Assembly: GCA_900596015.1 (NCBI GenBank)
Contig: UVIF01000001.1
Coordinates: 638,513 to 702,512, forward strand
Length of the DNA: 64,000 nt
Origin: Pseudomonas viridiflava
GTDB taxonomy: Bacteria; Pseudomonadota; Gammaproteobacteria; Pseudomonadales; Pseudomonadaceae
Direction: 5' to 3'
Shown: positions 1 to 8,628 of the stretch, piece after piece
How the letters are laid out: every line of letters starts with the position of its first letter
Position numbering within the stretch: position 1 is the first letter of the stretch
Position numbers and translations under genes: made by a program
Notes under the pieces: generated by a model
Seen by the model: the letters and a program-made list of their open reading frames with translations, nothing else
Databases searched by the model: none
What the model was told of the DNA's origin: nothing

Positions 1-271
1 CGCGCACGCCGCGGCTGGCCATGCGCACCACCAGCACGTCGGAGAGGTCGGCGGTCAGCAACAGATTGCTGCCACCACCGATCACCAGCGCACGCAGGCC
101 GCTCGCCCTGGCCCAGGCCAGTGCCTGGATCAGCTCGGCATCGTCATGCACCGAGACCAGAAACGCTGCCTTCACCTCGATACCGAAGGTGTTGTAGGGT
201 TTGAGCGACTGGTTGGCGCGAATGTCCAGACTCATGGACTCAGCTGGCGGAACGTTGCCATGGGCTGCCAT
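1..271 (-). CDS. murB: UDP-N-acetylenolpyruvoylglucosamine reductase MurB, N-terminal part (truncated by window edge)
   Basis: MurB reduces UDP-GlcNAc-enolpyruvate to UDP-MurNAc with NADPH and FAD in cytoplasmic peptidoglycan precursor synthesis. Only the first ~90 codons are in the window. They show the family signatures SLKPYNTFGI near the N-terminus and GGGSNLLL, the FAD-binding loop. The chosen ATG (271-269) overlaps the kdsB stop as TGATG and has GGAGG 4 nt upstream. A second in-frame ATG at 235-233 (MSLDIRANQSLK) fits the usual N-terminus of the family and cannot be excluded. It is the last visible gene of the minus-strand comEC-to-murB operon. Many pseudomonads, as I recall, keep a low-molecular-weight tyrosine phosphatase gene between kdsB and murB; here there is none. 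Confidence 0.93.
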   Translation of the reverse strand, partial: MAAHGNVPPAESMSLDIRANQSLKPYNTFGIEVKAAFLVSVHDDAELIQALAWARASGLRALVIGGGSNLLLTADLSDVLVVRMASRGVR

Positions 272-1035
272 CAAGCCTCCAGCAGGCGCCGCACGCGCTC
301 CAGGTCTTGCGCGGTGTCGACACCGGCGGGCGGCGCCTGCACGGCATCGGCCACATGGATACGCACCCCGTGCCAGAGCGCACGCAGCTGCTCGAGACGT
401 TCGGTGTTCTCCAGCCAGCAAGGGCCCCACTGCACGAAATCCTGGAGGAAGCCGGCACGGTAGGCATAGATACCGATATGACGACGGTAGGGCACCTGCG
501 CCGGGAGGGCATCGCGATCGTTGGCGAAATCGTCGCGCGCCCACGGCAGGGGTGCTCGGCTGAAGGTCAGCGCCAGGCCGTTCAGGTCGGTGACCACCTT
601 GACCACGTTGGGGTTGAACAACGCTTCCACGTCCGTGATCGGCTCGGCCAGGGTTGCCATGGCGGCCTCGTGGCTGGCAGCGAGATTGGCCGCCACCTGG
701 TCGATGACTACGGGCGGAATCAACGGCTCGTCGCCCTGCACGTTGACCACGATGGACTCGGCATCCAGACCCAAAGCCTGGCATACCTCGGCCAAACGGT
801 CGGTACCGGATTCGTGATCGGGCCGGGTCATCACCACCTCCGCGCCGAACGCTCGGCAGGCGGACTCGATGCGCACATCATCGGTGGCAACCACGACTCG
901 CGTTGCCGTGCTCTTGCAGGCCTGTTCCCAGACATGCTGGATCATCGGTTTGCCGGCGATCATCTGCAGTGGCTTGCCCGGCAGGCGAGTCGACTGGTAC
1001 CGCGCGGGTATCACCACGGTGAAGGCCGTGCTCAT
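271..1035 (-). CDS. kdsB: 3-deoxy-manno-octulosonate cytidylyltransferase (CMP-KDO synthetase)
   Basis: Activates KDO with CTP to CMP-KDO, the donor for the inner core of lipopolysaccharide; cytoplasmic. The 254-residue protein has the usual family length and opens with [18 protein letters not shown], the nucleotide-binding loop. It also contains the conserved VVVATDD and NVQGDEPLI stretches. Its ATG overlaps the stop of the Trm112-like gene (ATGA) and its stop overlaps murB, so it is translationally coupled on both sides. Placement with lpxK puts two committed lipid A/KDO steps in one operon. Confidence 0.97.
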   Translation of the reverse strand: MSTAFTVVIPARYQSTRLPGKPLQMIAGKPMIQHVWEQACKSTATRVVVATDDVRIESACRAFGAEVVMTRPDHESGTDRLAEVCQALGLDAESIVVNVQGDEPLIPPVVIDQVAANLAASHEAAMATLAEPITDVEALFNPNVVKVVTDLNGLALTFSRAPLPWARDDFANDRDALPAQVPYRRHIGIYAYRAGFLQDFVQWGPCWLENTERLEQLRALWHGVRIHVADAVQAPPAGVDTAQDLERVRRLLEA

Positions 1036-1217
1036 TTATCCAGGCGCTCGTCGTCGGTCAGGGTCCGCGCTTCGGTTTCCAGCATCACCGGAATGCCGTC
1101 GCGAATGGGATAGGCCAGGCCGGCGCCCTTGCTGATCAGCTCGCGCTTGTCGGCGCTGAGCTTGAGCGGGCCCTTGGTGATCGGGCAAGCGAGGATATCG
1201 AGCAGTTTGGTGTCCAT
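1032..1217 (-). CDS. Trm112 family small zinc-ribbon-like protein (UPF0434/YcaR type)
   Basis: A 61-residue protein starting [18 protein letters not shown], typical of the bacterial Trm112/YcaR family. Eukaryotic Trm112 activates methyltransferases; the bacterial role is poorly defined. The start at 1217 is preferred over an in-frame codon 15 bases upstream because AAGGA lies 7 nt before it and homologues begin MDTKLL. Only one cysteine of the usual zinc-binding set is visible (LACP), as is common in the proteobacterial branch. It sits between lpxK and kdsB and its stop overlaps the kdsB start. Confidence 0.9.
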   Translation of the reverse strand: MDTKLLDILACPITKGPLKLSADKRELISKGAGLAYPIRDGIPVMLETEARTLTDDERLDK

Positions 1218-1242
1218 GGAAAAATCCTTCAAGGCAAGGGGA

Positions 1243-2238
1243 TCAGGGCAAAAGGCTGGTCAGACGCTGGTCGAGCCAACCGATGAAATGGGGCGAAGGC
1301 TGGGCGTCGACGGCCAGGTACCACCAATCCGCAGCGGCGAACTCGCGGCACTTCACGGCATCTTTTTCGGTCATGACCACTGGCAACGGTGGTTCGAAAC
1401 ACAGGGCCTGGGGCGTGAACCGGGCATGATCGGCGAAAGGGTGGGCGACAGGCTGCCAGTGTAGCGCCTGCAGGGTGTCGAAGAAACGTTGTGGGTTGCC
1501 GATCCCGGCCACGGCGTGCACTGCCTGCCCTGGCGGGAAGTGGCTCAATGGCCGGCGCTCGCCGCTGCGCACGTTGATCAACGCTCGGGCTTGCAGGGTC
1601 AGGCCGTAGCCACGCGGCGAATCATCAGCGGCACCGTTGAGCAGCACGGCATCGACCGACTGCAGGCGCTCGGCGGGCTCGCGCAACGGACCGGCAGGCA
1701 GGCAGCGGCCATTGCCCAGCCCCCGCGCCGCGTCGATCAGCACCAGTTCGATGTCGCGCGCCAGGCGGTAGTGTTGCAAGCCATCGTCGCTGAGCACGAG
1801 GTCCACGGGCTCGGCTTCGAGCAGTGCACGTACGGCGCGGCCACGGTCGGGGTCGATCACCAGCGGCACGCCGCTGCGCCGCACGATCAGCAGCGGCTCA
1901 TCGCCCGCCTGGGCAGCCTCCTGATCGGCGCGGACCCGCCATGGCAGGCTCGGTGGCCTGGCGCCGTAGCCGCGGCTGACCACGCCAACCCGCAGGCCGC
2001 GGGCCTGGCAGTGCTCGATCAGCCAGAGAATCATCGGTGTCTTGCCGGTGCCACCGACGGTGATGTTGCCGACCACCAGCACCGGCACCGGGGCGCGGTA
2101 GATCTCGCCCTGCCCGGCCTCGAATCGCCGCCGTTTTCGCGCCACGACGCTGCGATACAGGCATTCCAGCGGGCGCAACAGCCACAGTGCACGATGACCG
2201 GCATACCAGGCAGCGGACAATCGGTCGGCGAGGCTCAT
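1243..2238 (-). CDS. lpxK: tetraacyldisaccharide 4'-kinase LpxK
   Basis: Phosphorylates the 4' position of the lipid A disaccharide precursor at the inner face of the cytoplasmic membrane. The 331-residue protein carries the modified Walker A motif [12 protein letters not shown] at residues 58-68 and a DDGLQH motif (around residue 150), both characteristic of LpxK. An N-terminal hydrophobic/amphipathic segment (residues 9-28) is consistent with membrane association. Its ATG overlaps the stop of the upstream ExbD-like gene (TGATG), so expression is coupled to the proton-channel pair. Confidence 0.97.
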   Translation of the reverse strand: MSLADRLSAAWYAGHRALWLLRPLECLYRSVVARKRRRFEAGQGEIYRAPVPVLVVGNITVGGTGKTPMILWLIEHCQARGLRVGVVSRGYGARPPSLPWRVRADQEAAQAGDEPLLIVRRSGVPLVIDPDRGRAVRALLEAEPVDLVLSDDGLQHYRLARDIELVLIDAARGLGNGRCLPAGPLREPAERLQSVDAVLLNGAADDSPRGYGLTLQARALINVRSGERRPLSHFPPGQAVHAVAGIGNPQRFFDTLQALHWQPVAHPFADHARFTPQALCFEPPLPVVMTEKDAVKCREFAAADWWYLAVDAQPSPHFIGWLDQRLTSLLP

Positions 2239-2666
2239 CAGGGATTCGCCTGCGCCTCGACGGTGATCATGCTGATCTGGCTGAAACCCAGCTTGCCGGC
2301 CGCGTCCATGGCACTGATCACGGCTTGATGAGGCGTCTTGCCGTCAGCGCTGATCGACAGTGGCAGCGAGCTGTCTCCCGCCGATGCGGTACGCAGCGCG
2401 TCGAGCAGGGTCGGCAAGTCGCTTTTGGGCAGCAACTGGTTGTTCACCGCATAGACGCCTTCGGCGCTGATGGCGATGTCGATGCGCTTGAGGTTGCTGG
2501 ATTGTTCCGGCGCGCCGTTCACTGCCTCGGGCAGCTCGACACGCAGCTGGGTTTCGCGGGTGAACGTGGTGGTGATGACGAAGAACAGCAGCAGCACGAA
2601 CACGACGTCTATCAGCGAGATCAGGTTGAGCTCGATGTTTTCCCGACTGCGACGACGAAACTTCAC
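2238..2666 (-). CDS. ExbD/TolR family biopolymer transport protein
   Basis: A 142-residue inner-membrane protein with a short cytoplasmic N-terminus, one transmembrane helix (about residues 15-37) holding the conserved membrane aspartate in [12 protein letters not shown], and a periplasmic C-terminal domain. The family uses proton flow through a TolQ/ExbB partner to energise outer-membrane processes. It overlaps its ExbB-like partner (ATGA) and lpxK. The position inside a lipid A operon suggests an envelope role, but whether it serves TonB, Tol or an independent system cannot be read from sequence. Confidence 0.93.
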   Translation of the reverse strand: MKFRRRSRENIELNLISLIDVVFVLLLFFVITTTFTRETQLRVELPEAVNGAPEQSSNLKRIDIAISAEGVYAVNNQLLPKSDLPTLLDALRTASAGDSSLPLSISADGKTPHQAVISAMDAAGKLGFSQISMITVEAQANP

Positions 2667-3298
2667 GCTTTTTCCTCGGCCAGGTCGACCTCGCGATCAC
2701 CCTGCACGACTTCCACCAGCTTGATGGCTTCCTGCTCCATGCCGACCACCAGCTCGTCGATGCGGCGTTGCAGCAGGCGATGGAAGAACAGCGCCGGGAT
2801 CGCGACGATGAGACCTGACGCCGTAGTGACCAGCGCTTTGGAAATACCGCCTGCCATGACACCGGGGTTGCCGCTGACGGCGCCTCCGGTGAACGAGCCG
2901 AAGATCTCGATCATGCCGATCACGGTGCCCAGCAGACCCAGCAGCGGCGCCATGGCGGCGATGGTGCCCAGCGTACTGATGTAGCGTTCCAGCTCGTGGA
3001 TGACCCGGCTGGCCGCCTCCTCGATGCTTTCCTTCATGATTTCGCGGCCGTGGCGCGAGTTGGCCAGGCCAGCCGCGAGGATCTCGCCAAGCGGCGAATG
3101 GGCACGCAACTCCTTGAGCTTCTCCTTGCTCAGTTGCTTGTCTTTCTTCCAGCGCCAGACCTGGCCGACCAGATGGGCAGGTGCAACTCGGCTGGCACGC
3201 AAGGTCCACAAACGCTCGGCGATGATGGCCAGGGCGACGATGGAGCTCACTATGATTGGCAACATCATCCAGCCGCCAGACTTAACCAATTCCCACAC
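2663..3298 (-). CDS. MotA/TolQ/ExbB proton channel family protein
   Basis: A 211-residue inner-membrane protein with three hydrophobic segments and the conserved C-terminal motif region (TLGTIAAMAPLLGLLGTVIGMIE), forming the proton channel with the adjacent ExbD/TolR protein. I place the start at the GTG at 3298-3296 (VWELVKSGGWMMLPII). It has GAGGGG 9 nt upstream, and homologues begin WELVKSGGW. The reading frame stays open further upstream, but that part lies antisense-free within the comEC gap and comEC itself and is not conserved. Stop and start overlap the ExbD-like gene by ATGA. Confidence 0.92.
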   Translation of the reverse strand: MWELVKSGGWMMLPIIVSSIVALAIIAERLWTLRASRVAPAHLVGQVWRWKKDKQLSKEKLKELRAHSPLGEILAAGLANSRHGREIMKESIEEAASRVIHELERYISTLGTIAAMAPLLGLLGTVIGMIEIFGSFTGGAVSGNPGVMAGGISKALVTTASGLIVAIPALFFHRLLQRRIDELVVGMEQEAIKLVEVVQGDREVDLAEEKA

Positions 3299-3378
3299 AG
3301 GTACGATCCCCTCGAAAAAGTTCGCCACTCTACCATAGGGGTGAGGCGGGTCGAAGCGTGCGATGACCGTTGGAAAGC

Positions 3379-5610
3379 TCAGGGGTCGGCCGGTGCCTCG
3401 CGCCAGAAACGGCGCAGGGAGCGCTGCCGCTGCACCGGGCCGAAGGTACCCAGGCGCACCCGCAACGCGCCGTCTTCGGCTGTGTCGTGGGCAGCGATGC
3501 CCAATGCCTTGAAACGCGCCAGCACGGATGGATGGGGATGGCCGAAGGTATTGCCATGGCCCCGCGAGATCAACGCCGCCCGGGGGCGCACCGCGTCCAG
3601 GAATGGCTTGCTCGATGACGTCCGGCTGCCATGGTGTGGCACCTGCAACCAGTGCGCCTGAACTGGCAAACCGCTCGCGACCAGGGCCTCTTCGGCCGCC
3701 GCGTCGATGTCGCCGCTGAGCAACAGGCGCTCGCCATTGGCTTCCACCCAGAGTACGCACGAGGCGGGATTGCCGGGCACTGCCGACGGCCAGCGCCACA
3801 AGACGAACTTCACCGCGTCCCACTCCCAACTGCGACCAGGCTCGCAAGGCTGTGCCTGCCACGCGGCGGGCAACAGGTCGGGCTCACCGGCCAGGGTCTG
3901 GGCAACCGGCAGGCGTCGCCGTACGGTGCCAGCACCTCCGGAATGATCGAGGTGGGCGTGACTGATGATCATCGCATCCAGGCGCCGTACACCCAGGGCG
4001 ACCAGACTGGGCACCACTACGCTGGCGCCGGCGTCGATTTCGCCCAGTCCGGGACCGGTGTCGTAGAGCAATTGGTGCTGGGCCGTGCGCACGAGTACAC
4101 CCAGCCCCTGGCCGACATCCAGCACCCAGATGTCGGCCTGGCCCACGGGCGGTGCCTGACGCGGGCTGAACAACAGCAGCCCGACCATCGGCACCCCCAG
4201 CCAGCGCAACGCAATACCGGCCGGCAGCAACAGCAGCAAGACGCCGATCGCCAGCACCAGCCATACCCCGGGCGAGAGCCCCGGCGGTAGCCAGGAGGGT
4301 CCCCACTCGGCGGTCCAGGCCAGCCATTCGAACAGCCATCGCAATGCGCCACCGGCCAGCCACAGCAGGGTTTCGCCCACCCACGGCACAGGCAACAGCA
4401 CGGCACCGGCCATGGCCACCGGCAGGACCAGCAGACTGATCCAGGGGACGGCCAGCAGGTTCACCAGCGGCCCGCTGACACTCACCGGCAACGCCAGGGC
4501 CACCATTACCGGCAGCAGACCGACAGCCACACAGCACTGTGCGCGGGTCCAGGCCTGCCACCAGCGCCAACCACCCAGACGCCCGGAAAACGTCAGCAGC
4601 AGTACTGTCACCGCGCAAAACGACAACCAGAATCCGGGCTGCAGGCTGACCAGCGGGTCGACCAGCAAGACCATGGTGAATGCCAGCAGCAGCGGCCACC
4701 ATACGCCCAGATGGCGAAAGCGCAGCCGCCATAACAGCACCAGGCCGATCATGATGCAGGCCCGGCGTACCGGCACCTGGAAGCCCGCCAACAGCCCGTA
4801 GGCCAACGCGCCGCTGAACGCCAATGCGCAGGCACAGGGCAACCAGGGCCAGCGTGCCGGCCAGACGCCGAGTTTTGCCAGCAGGGCGACCAGCCCATAC
4901 AGCAACCCCGCAAGCAGGCCGACGTGCTGGCCGGAGATGACCAACAGATGCACGGTCCCCGTGGCCTGGAGGACGTCCCACTGCTGGCGTGACACGCCCG
5001 AACCGTCGCCCAGCAGCAAGGCGGCGAGTATGCCGCCCTGTTGCTGGCTATCGACCGCCAGCAGCCGCTGACGCACGCCATCGCGCCAGGCCAGACGGGC
5101 GCCACGCACCCGCTGGCCGGCCTTGACGCTGCCGGTGGCACCGATGCCCTTGGCCAGGGCCCAGGCCTGGGCGTCGAAACCGCCCGGGTTGACCAATGCC
5201 CGCGGCCGCTTGAGCTTCACGGCCAGCCGCCAACGCTCGCCGCTGGCGACCCGCGGGCCGCCATACCAGGCCAGGCGCAGGTGCGACGGCAGTTGCGCGC
5301 GGCGCGACCAGGCCTCGGCCAGTTCGAAGCGCACCGTGTTGCCGTTGGTTGCCGGCAGGCCCACCACCTCCCCTTCGAGCCACAGGGTTCGTCCGTCCAG
5401 CGCCGCCACCAACTGGCCGTTCGTCGCCCAATGCGCGTGCAGGCAGGCCCAGCACAGACCCAGCAGGAACAGCCCGCAATGCCAGCGGCGCACTGCCAGC
5501 AACAACACTGCACCTGTGCTCATGCCCACCAGCCAGCCCAGTGACGGAAGCGCCGGCAGCCAGCGCAGACACACCATCCCTGTCGCCAGCGCCAACATCG
5601 CTGTGCGCAT
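3379..5610 (-). CDS. comEC: DNA internalization-related competence protein ComEC/Rec2
   Basis: A 743-residue polytopic membrane protein thought to form the inner-membrane channel for incoming single-stranded DNA in natural transformation. It has N-terminal hydrophobic segments, the competence domain with an ISGQHVGLLAG motif, and a C-terminal metallo-beta-lactamase-like domain with HAHLDH at about residues 549-554, SGDID and PHHGS. The start at 5610 is chosen for GGAGGAAGG immediately upstream; the frame is open 66 bases further but without a site. First gene of the minus-strand operon running to murB; 80 bp separate it from the ExbB-like gene. Confidence 0.94.
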   Translation of the reverse strand: MRTAMLALATGMVCLRWLPALPSLGWLVGMSTGAVLLLAVRRWHCGLFLLGLCWACLHAHWATNGQLVAALDGRTLWLEGEVVGLPATNGNTVRFELAEAWSRRAQLPSHLRLAWYGGPRVASGERWRLAVKLKRPRALVNPGGFDAQAWALAKGIGATGSVKAGQRVRGARLAWRDGVRQRLLAVDSQQQGGILAALLLGDGSGVSRQQWDVLQATGTVHLLVISGQHVGLLAGLLYGLVALLAKLGVWPARWPWLPCACALAFSGALAYGLLAGFQVPVRRACIMIGLVLLWRLRFRHLGVWWPLLLAFTMVLLVDPLVSLQPGFWLSFCAVTVLLLTFSGRLGGWRWWQAWTRAQCCVAVGLLPVMVALALPVSVSGPLVNLLAVPWISLLVLPVAMAGAVLLPVPWVGETLLWLAGGALRWLFEWLAWTAEWGPSWLPPGLSPGVWLVLAIGVLLLLLPAGIALRWLGVPMVGLLLFSPRQAPPVGQADIWVLDVGQGLGVLVRTAQHQLLYDTGPGLGEIDAGASVVVPSLVALGVRRLDAMIISHAHLDHSGGAGTVRRRLPVAQTLAGEPDLLPAAWQAQPCEPGRSWEWDAVKFVLWRWPSAVPGNPASCVLWVEANGERLLLSGDIDAAAEEALVASGLPVQAHWLQVPHHGSRTSSSKPFLDAVRPRAALISRGHGNTFGHPHPSVLARFKALGIAAHDTAEDGALRVRLGTFGPVQRQRSLRRFWREAPADP

Positions 5611-5757
5611 ACCTTCCTCCCTGGAAAAACCGCCGGCCAAGGCTAAGGGCAAACGGGCCGCGTCGCGCCTTATCAAATGTCACAAAGTCTGAGCTCGGAC
5701 TTCAGGCAACTTGTGCATACTGCCGGACACATCCAGACAGATACGTGCGAGACCGCT

Positions 5758-6270
5758 ATGCCGCGTCGCCTGTTCAAGCGCTACATGCCGGACCCAGAGA
5801 CGATTCGCGAACACAAGTCGCTGCGATTCCTCGGTCGCCTCCTGCATGACGCCAACCTCTGGCATCTGAACCGTCATTCCGTGGCAAGGGCGATGGCGGT
5901 CGGCTTGTTCGCCGCGTTCATGCCCATCCCCCTGCAGATGCTGCTGGCGGCGGCCCTGGCGATCGTGGTGCGCGGCAACATGCCCATCGCGGTCAGCCTG
6001 GTGTGGCTGACCAACCCGATCACCATGCCACCGGTGTTCTACTGCACGTACAAGGTGGGGTCATGGTTGCTGGGTCAGCCACCGCGGCAGCTACCCGACT
6101 CCTACAGCTGGGACTGGGTGATGAGCCAGATGTCCACGCTCTGGCAGCCGTTCCTGCTCGGGTCGGTGGTGACCGGCGTGGTACTGGGAGCCTTGGCATA
6201 CTTCCTGACGATGCTTTACTGGCGCTGGTGGGTGAGTCGCCAGTGGCGGCGACGCAAGCAACGTCGGTAG
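5758..6270 (+). CDS. DUF2062 domain membrane protein
   Basis: A 170-residue protein beginning MPRRLFKRYMPDPETIREHKSLRFLG. It has three to four hydrophobic segments and the DUF2062 hallmarks: a short basic N-terminus, ARAMAVGLFAAFMPIPLQM, and WLTNPITMPP. No biochemical function is established for the family. The start at 5758 is preferred over an in-frame upstream ATG at 5677 because homologues begin MPRRxF; the ribosome site is weak. It is divergent from comEC, and the 147-bp gap must hold both promoters. Confidence 0.88.
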   Translation: MPRRLFKRYMPDPETIREHKSLRFLGRLLHDANLWHLNRHSVARAMAVGLFAAFMPIPLQMLLAAALAIVVRGNMPIAVSLVWLTNPITMPPVFYCTYKVGSWLLGQPPRQLPDSYSWDWVMSQMSTLWQPFLLGSVVTGVVLGALAYFLTMLYWRWWVSRQWRRRKQRR

Positions 6271-6450
6271 CATTGCTCACTGTGGCGTGCAGCAGGTCGG
6301 GGCACGCGCATCGAGGGGTGAATTCAGTGTATCTTGCCGCCGGTCAGGACGAGTTGTTGTGTTAAAAACCCAGCGGCTTGGCAACTTGCCACCAGTGCGC
6401 TTGTCCTAGCCTCGAACGTCAACACAGCATTCTCCTCTAGGGACTCCGTC

Positions 6451-7749
6451 ATGCTCCGATCATTGCGCTTCGCTGCCCTGCTTGGCGGCCTCATCATGAG
6501 TGCGTCCGCGTTGGCGAAGGATATCGACCCCGCCACCTATGGCTATCCGCTCACCAACCCGTTCGAGGCCACGATCGCTTCGACACCGCCGGAGCTGCGG
6601 CCCAAGCTGCCCCTGGACGAAGACATCGACCAGGCCGACTACAGCCTCAACGTGCGCCCGGAGCGAGAGTTCATCCTGCCGGACAACTTCTGGGCCGTGA
6701 AAAAGCTGCGCTATCGCCTGGCCCAGCAGGACCATGCCGCGCCGCTGATCTTCCTGATTGCCGGCACCGGTGCGCCCTACAGCAGTTCGCTCAACGAATA
6801 CCTGAAAAAGTTGTATTACCAGGCCGGCTACCACGTGGTGCAGTTGTCCTCACCCACCAGCTTCGACTTCATCAGCGCTGCGTCGCGCTTCGCCACTCCG
6901 GGCGTGACCCGCGAAGATGCCGAAGACCTGTACCGGGTCATGCAGGGCGTGCGCGCCCAGCATCCGAAGTTGCCGATCACCGATTTCTACCTGACCGGCT
7001 ACAGCCTCGGTGCGCTGGACGCCGCGTTCGTCAGCCAGTTGGATGAAACCCGCCGCAGTTTCAACTTCAAGAAAGTGCTGCTGCTCAACCCGCCGGTCAA
7101 TCTGTACACCTCGATCACCAACCTCGACAAGTTGGTGCAGACCCAGGTCAAGGGCATCAACAACAGCACGACGTTCTACGAGCTGGTCCTCAACAAGCTG
7201 ACGCGTTACTTCCAGCAGAAGGGCTATATCGACCTCAACGACGCGCTGCTCTACGATTTCCAGCAGTCCAAGCAGCACCTGTCCAACGAGCAGATGGCCA
7301 TGCTGATCGGCACCTCGTTCCGATTCTCGGCTGCCGACATCGCCTTCACCTCCGACCTGATCAACCGCCGCGGGCTGATCACGCCACCCAAGTATCCGAT
7401 CAGCGAAGGCACCAGCCTCACGCCGTTCCTGCGCCGGGCGCTGCAGTGCGACTTCGACTGCTACCTGACCGAGCAGGTGATTCCGATGTGGCGCGCCCGC
7501 ACCGACGGTGGCAGCCTGCTGCAGTTGGTGGATCAGGTGAGCCTGTATGGCATCAAGGACTACCTGCAGAACAGCACCAAGATCAGCGTGATGCACAATG
7601 CCGACGATGTGATCCTGGGCCCTGGCGATCTGGGCTTCCTGCGCAAGACCTTTGGCGATCGCCTGACCGTTTACCCTTATGGCGGCCATTGCGGCAACCT
7701 CAATTACCGCGTCAACAGCGACGCTATGCTGGAGTTCTTCCGTGGCTAG
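6451..7749 (+). CDS. periplasmic alpha/beta-hydrolase-like protein coupled to mlaA
   Basis: A 432-residue protein with a Sec signal peptide (MLRSLRFAALLGGLIMSASALA). It has a nucleophile elbow GYSLG with Ser185, an acidic candidate in HNADDVILGP (Asp385/386) and His413 in GGHCGN, so a complete hydrolase-fold triad is plausible. Substrate unknown; homologues are sometimes labelled serine/threonine kinase without kinase motifs. The start is at the ATG with AGGGA upstream. Its last codons overlap the GTG start of mlaA by 8 bp, so the two are translationally coupled. This suggests, by inference only, a link to outer-membrane lipid handling. Confidence 0.8.
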   Translation: MLRSLRFAALLGGLIMSASALAKDIDPATYGYPLTNPFEATIASTPPELRPKLPLDEDIDQADYSLNVRPEREFILPDNFWAVKKLRYRLAQQDHAAPLIFLIAGTGAPYSSSLNEYLKKLYYQAGYHVVQLSSPTSFDFISAASRFATPGVTREDAEDLYRVMQGVRAQHPKLPITDFYLTGYSLGALDAAFVSQLDETRRSFNFKKVLLLNPPVNLYTSITNLDKLVQTQVKGINNSTTFYELVLNKLTRYFQQKGYIDLNDALLYDFQQSKQHLSNEQMAMLIGTSFRFSAADIAFTSDLINRRGLITPPKYPISEGTSLTPFLRRALQCDFDCYLTEQVIPMWRARTDGGSLLQLVDQVSLYGIKDYLQNSTKISVMHNADDVILGPGDLGFLRKTFGDRLTVYPYGGHCGNLNYRVNSDAMLEFFRG

Positions 7750-8521
7750 AACATTCCTGTTGATGGCAACGCTGCTGTGCGCAGGCGTTGCCCAGGCCGA
7801 CGACAGCACCGTACAGAAGGTCGACAGCGACGGCTTCAAGCAACCGTTGCAGGTACTCAAGTTCAACCCGGGCCTGGACCAGCGCGAGTTCGAGCGCTCC
7901 ACGCTCACGGCGTTGAACGTCTACGACCCGCTGGAAAACCTGAACCGACGCCTGTATCACTTCAACTATCGCTTCGACGAGTGGGTATTCCTGCCGGTCG
8001 TCAACGGCTATACGTACATCACGCCGTCGTTCCTGCGCACCGGGGTGAGCAACTTCTTCAGCAACCTGGGCGAAGTGCCGAGCCTGGTCAACAGCCTGCT
8101 GCAGTTCAAAGGCAAACGTGCTCTGGATACATCCGGACGGTTGCTGGTGAACACGACGCTGGGCGTGGCGGGGCTATGGGATCCGGCCACCTGGTTCGGC
8201 CTGCAGAAGCAGGCCGAAGACTTCGGCCAGACCCTGGGCTTCTACGGTGTGCCGAACGGCGCCTACCTGATCTTGCCGATCCTGGGTCCGTCCAACCTGC
8301 GCGACACCACCGGCCTGGTGTTCGACTTTGCCGTCGAGAACCAGATCAACTTCCTCAATGTGTCCGAGGTCAGCAGCAATCATCCAGAGTTGTGGGCGTT
8401 GCGTGCCGTGGATCGGCGCTACAGCAACAGCTTCCGCTACGGTCAGCTGAACTCGCCGTTCGAGTACGAGAAGGTGCGCTACGTGTACACCGAGTCGCGC
8501 AAGCTGCAGATCGCCGAGTAA
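7742..8521 (+). CDS. mlaA: MlaA/VacJ family outer-membrane lipid asymmetry protein
   Basis: MlaA removes mislocalised phospholipids from the outer leaflet of the outer membrane and hands them to MlaC. The 259-residue product has the signature DPLENLNRRLYHFNYRFDEWVFLP and the long VacJ core. I set the start at GTG 7742-7744, inside the end of the hydrolase gene, with GGAG 7 nt upstream. This gives a signal peptide ending GVAQA/DD. The single early cysteine (MATLLCAG) lacks a lipobox, so the protein looks like a signal-peptidase I substrate rather than a lipoprotein such as E. coli MlaA. The rest of the Mla pathway is not in the window. Confidence 0.88.
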   Translation: MARTFLLMATLLCAGVAQADDSTVQKVDSDGFKQPLQVLKFNPGLDQREFERSTLTALNVYDPLENLNRRLYHFNYRFDEWVFLPVVNGYTYITPSFLRTGVSNFFSNLGEVPSLVNSLLQFKGKRALDTSGRLLVNTTLGVAGLWDPATWFGLQKQAEDFGQTLGFYGVPNGAYLILPILGPSNLRDTTGLVFDFAVENQINFLNVSEVSSNHPELWALRAVDRRYSNSFRYGQLNSPFEYEKVRYVYTESRKLQIAE

Positions 8522-8628
8522 GCGCATCGCGCACGGGCCTCGTCACGGGCAGCACCCGCTCCCACAAACGCTGCGCTGCAGGCGATTGTGAGAGCGGCGC
8601 GGGCGCAGGTTGGCCTACCCCACCCCGC
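8522..8628. repeat. degenerate REP-like sequence in mlaA/htrB convergent gap
   Basis: The short gap between the converging mlaA and htrB genes holds CACGGGCAGCACCCGCTCCCAC followed by an imperfect inverse (GTGAGAGCGGCGCGGGC). This resembles a decayed REP pair. No clear terminator with a T-tract is visible. Confidence 0.5.

Noticed and set aside
3299..3862. N-terminal extension of the ExbB-like protein into comEC
   Set aside because: The added residues are antisense-free read-through of another comEC frame with no family similarity; homologues start at WELVKSGGW.
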